This document shows positions 61,887 through 64,000 of a DNA stretch of 64,000 bases, in pieces. A model generated the notes under the pieces. That model was not told the DNA's origin and searched no databases. It saw nothing but the letters and a program-made list of their open reading frames with translations. Position numbers and translations under genes: made by a program. How positions within the stretch are numbered: the first letter of the stretch is position 1; every line of letters begins with the position of its first letter. This DNA is from Echinometra lucunter (Eukaryota; Echinodermata; Echinoidea; Camarodonta; Echinometridae): assembly GCA_029962745.1 (NCBI GenBank), contig CM057171.1:2755182-2819181 (forward strand), written 5' to 3'.

Positions 61887-62186
61887 CTGTGCGGCCTATT
61901 CCTTCAGTTGGATCACTGGTGGATGAAAATCCATCTAGATCTGAAATTGAACGAACCTCTACAGAGTAGTTCAACTCAGGTAGAAGGTTTTCAACCAAAA
62001 GCTCTGTGATAGAACTATCGACGGTGGTGGTCTGTGCGAGACTAGTCAGGAGTTGATCAGCCGGACTGACACGAACCTCATACCTGTTGAAGACTGTTCC
62101 CATTGGGGGTGGAGTCCACTGGGCAATAAAAGAAGAATAGGGCTCTGGGGCAGGTTCCACTGATACGCTCTCTGGGCGAGCAGGCT
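61887..62186 (-). CDS. FN3 domain D3 (class A), single exon
   Basis: 100 codons, the longest domain in the window. Opens PARPESVSVEPAPEP. Core is FIAQWTPPPMGTVFNRYEVR, followed by LLPELNYSVEVRSIS and an acidic/Ser ending. The extra length lies in the strand C'-E region (SPADQLLTSLAQTTTV). Donor g|gtaaga. Confidence 0.88.
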
Positions 62187-62194
62187 CTGAACAA

Positions 62195-62385
62195 TAATAA
62201 CGATGGTGAAGATTATGATGAACACAAAAATAATCATAAGAATGATAACAAATATACAATAACAATAATAACACATATAAAAATGATAGGTATTAACACA
62301 ATAATTATAATAATAACAATAATAATGATAACAGTATTAACAGTAATAATAGCAATAACAACAGCAAAATCAATATTATTACTAG
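62195..62385. repeat. AAT-type microsatellite
   Basis: Degenerate aataat/aacaat repeats starting just upstream, in gene sense, of the D3 acceptor at 62186. Confidence 0.85.
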
Positions 62386-62710
62386 CGCGTAAGTACTAAC
62401 GCCCTTCTCCAGCCGGGCAAGGATATTAGCTACAGGACCATATAACTCCACTCTGTAAAAAAGACACTTTTAGGCAGAAAATAAATATGTATCTTTCTAT
62501 GTACATACATACATACTCCCACACGCACACATACTCACACACCCTAGCATGCCCACAAAAAATACACAGTAAACTGGAGAAAGAAGAGGAAATACATAGT
62601 ATTGGAACAACAAAGCAAAACAATGAGACTAAGAAAGGAACAACACCAGAGAAATGAAAAGTAGAAATATGATGGACATGGTGAGTGTACCAGCTGAAAA
62701 AAAGACCTAC

Positions 62711-62965
62711 TTGTTCTAACAGCAATCGATCCTTGCTCTACATTGTTCACACGTAAAACCAGCGTGTAGAGTTGACCCGGGGTGAGATTTTCAAACTCTC
62801 CAATAATATCTGAAGCTGTGTGGCCCATTCCTTGTACAATACTAGTACTTGTTCCCAAGTTGAGCTGAACAGTATACTGGTTGGCGCCAGAGACCTCTCC
62901 GAAGGTATATGCGATGGAAGTAGTCGTTATCCTGCGTAAGATGATCTCCCCTCCTTGGGCAGAAA
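62711..62965 (-). CDS. FN3 domain D2 (class B), single exon
   Basis: 85 codons. Opens SAQGGEIILRRITTTSI. The usual core Trp is replaced by Phe (AYTFGEVSG). NQYTVQLNL follows, then LTPGQLYTLVLRV and the class-B ending GSIAVRT at donor a|gtaggt. The acceptor is cctcag. Confidence 0.87.
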
Positions 62966-63382
62966 CTGAGGTGAAAAGAAAGACCAACCTTAACCTTTAA
63001 TGCGCCAACATTAATAATCAGCACAGTTATTTATTCACCATGTCTGCAGAAAAAAACAATAGGCACAAACTGGGGAAAGGATTGCTCTGCTCAACACAAA
63101 AAGCATTGCAAATTTTAAAAGTTTACCCATTCTTCATTACCAGCATAGCCATCATACAGACACCCAACATAAATACTTGAAATACATTGAAAATCTCAAA
63201 ATTTATGGTAAATCTCTGCCAGGAGAGTGGCAAAGGAAAATCCTTTAAATGGCTCATAAAGAATTAAGAATCATTTATGAAAAATTAAGAAAGAAAATGC
63301 AACATAAATGGAAGGTGAAAGGCCTCTCTTCAAATAGTGGACCCAGTTTTAAAGTGATTTTAAAAAGAATCTGTTCGGTTAC

Positions 63383-63661
63383 GTGTTTCAAATGCTCCTT
63401 CAACAGCTTCACTGATGCTCGCTGTACTATCTAATCCTGTCACAGCTCTCACAAAGACGGTGTACATGGTTTGGGGTAGGAGGGTAGCGATGGTCAGTTG
63501 TAGGGGCTCCATGGCATCTACTGTAGATACAGCAGGTGTGGTTCCATCAGGAGGAGAATACCTGACTTCATAGTAGCTGACATCACCAGCAGAGGCACCC
63601 CAGATGATTGAGATTGAGGTGGAGGTAGGGCTACCTGCCACAAATGACGGCCTGCTGGGTC
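63383..63661 (-). CDS. FN3 domain D1 (class A), single exon
   Basis: 93 codons. Opens GPSRPSFVAGSP after a ttcag acceptor. Core is SISIIWGASAGDVSYYEVRY, then LLPQTMYTVFVRAV, ending AVEGAFET at donor c|gtaacc. Complete class A domain with core Trp and C-strand Tyr both present. Confidence 0.88.
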
Positions 63662-64000
63662 CTGAACAGATCAGAATAATATCAAAGCATTTGACTAACC
63701 TTTTCATCTATGGAATGGGTTCGTTCTAGGGAGAGTTTTTTCATAATTGTACATTAATGCTTTGATTGCTTCCTTCCTTCTTATAATAACCATTATTATA
63801 ATAATACCAAAGTAAAGTACACGAACACCTAAGAATACGCCATAGCATTGTACGTATTAACAGGCTCTGAACGGGCACACAATGTGAAGCTTGAGCTCGT
63901 CTGAGAAGTAAAACTAGCAATGTATAAATGTCATAAAATACGCATTCTCGGCAAGAGCTTCTCATGGTTCGATCAGATGGACAGCCGTTCTATGAATGAA
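63662..64000. other. Intron upstream of D1, no feature seen
   Basis: Non-coding sequence 5' of the D1 acceptor. It contains short AAT-type runs near 63785-63815. I see no further exon before the window edge, so the preceding domain lies outside. Confidence 0.5.

Larger units (their letters stand above)
1533..63661 (-). other. Giant FN3-array gene, partial at both ends
   Basis: Minus-strand gene of 50 recognised exons encoding 41 successive fibronectin type III domains, named here D1 to D41 in transcript order. Exons were set by matching the FN3 pattern (Pro-rich start, core Trp, Tyr of the C strand, L-x-P-G-x-x-Y near the end) to AG acceptors and GT donors. Domain borders all fall after codon base 1, so any whole domain can be gained or lost without a frameshift. 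FN3 arrays are extracellular adhesion or receptor modules in known families. PTPRB/PTPRQ-type receptors have many one-exon FN3 domains, and tenascins are also similar, but no diagnostic phosphatase, EGF or fibrinogen domain is present here. Introns without their own entry hold AT-rich DNA in which I recognise nothing. Confidence 0.88.

Noticed and set aside
1..64000. CRISPR array, tRNA, rRNA or bacterial-type operon
   Set aside because: No regularly spaced direct repeats with unique spacers, no cloverleaf I could recognise, and the gene structure is clearly spliced and eukaryotic.

Overview
The window is eukaryotic, AT-rich genomic DNA, most likely from a marine invertebrate deuterostome. A sea-urchin-like echinoderm is my best guess, from the long intron-rich gene, the many short inverted-repeat elements, the AAT/ACT/ATC microsatellites and the frequent acatgta strings. 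No protein in the window fixes the species. Apart from repeats, I see a single gene. It lies on the minus strand, is read from 64000 towards 1, and neither end is in the window.

The gene is a giant tandem array of fibronectin type III (FN3) domains. From splice sites and reading frame I resolve 41 consecutive domains, D1 (63383-63661) to D41 (first exon 1533-1702), in 50 exons and about 3,675 codons once an apparent false duplication is removed. Every domain boundary is a phase-1 intron. D1-D23 are each one exon; in D24-D41, ten of 18 domains are split by an extra intron. Two domain classes alternate without exception: odd domains (class A, about 94 residues, Pro-rich opening, usually an acidic/Ser/Thr ending) and even domains (class B, about 87 residues, often ending in QRT, VRT or IRT). 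No signal peptide, membrane segment or enzyme domain is in the window, so the protein cannot be named. Receptor-type phosphatases of the PTPRB/PTPRQ kind, tenascins and other FN3-array proteins are the obvious comparisons.

Regions: 1-842 is a contig end that repeats 8009-8853. 843-1342 is a 500-N gap. 1343-25625 carries D41 back to D23. 25626-26125 is a second 500-N gap. 26126-40342 repeats 11393-25625 (second copies of D33-D23). 40343-64000 carries D22 back to D1. Both duplications abut a gap, and indels cluster towards contig ends. The larger one would also break the A/B alternation. I therefore read both as unmerged overlapping contigs rather than biology.

Introns hold several short inverted-repeat elements (7959-8225, 12895-13158, 41985-42573, 46320-47078), long trinucleotide microsatellites, short interstitial telomere-type repeats, and one 3.4-kb intron (49177-52608) rich in repeats. 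I found no convincing plus-strand gene, RNA gene or CRISPR array. The most interesting biology is the strict A/B alternation of the FN3 array and its split into single-exon and split-exon halves; I do not see a wholly new molecular system.
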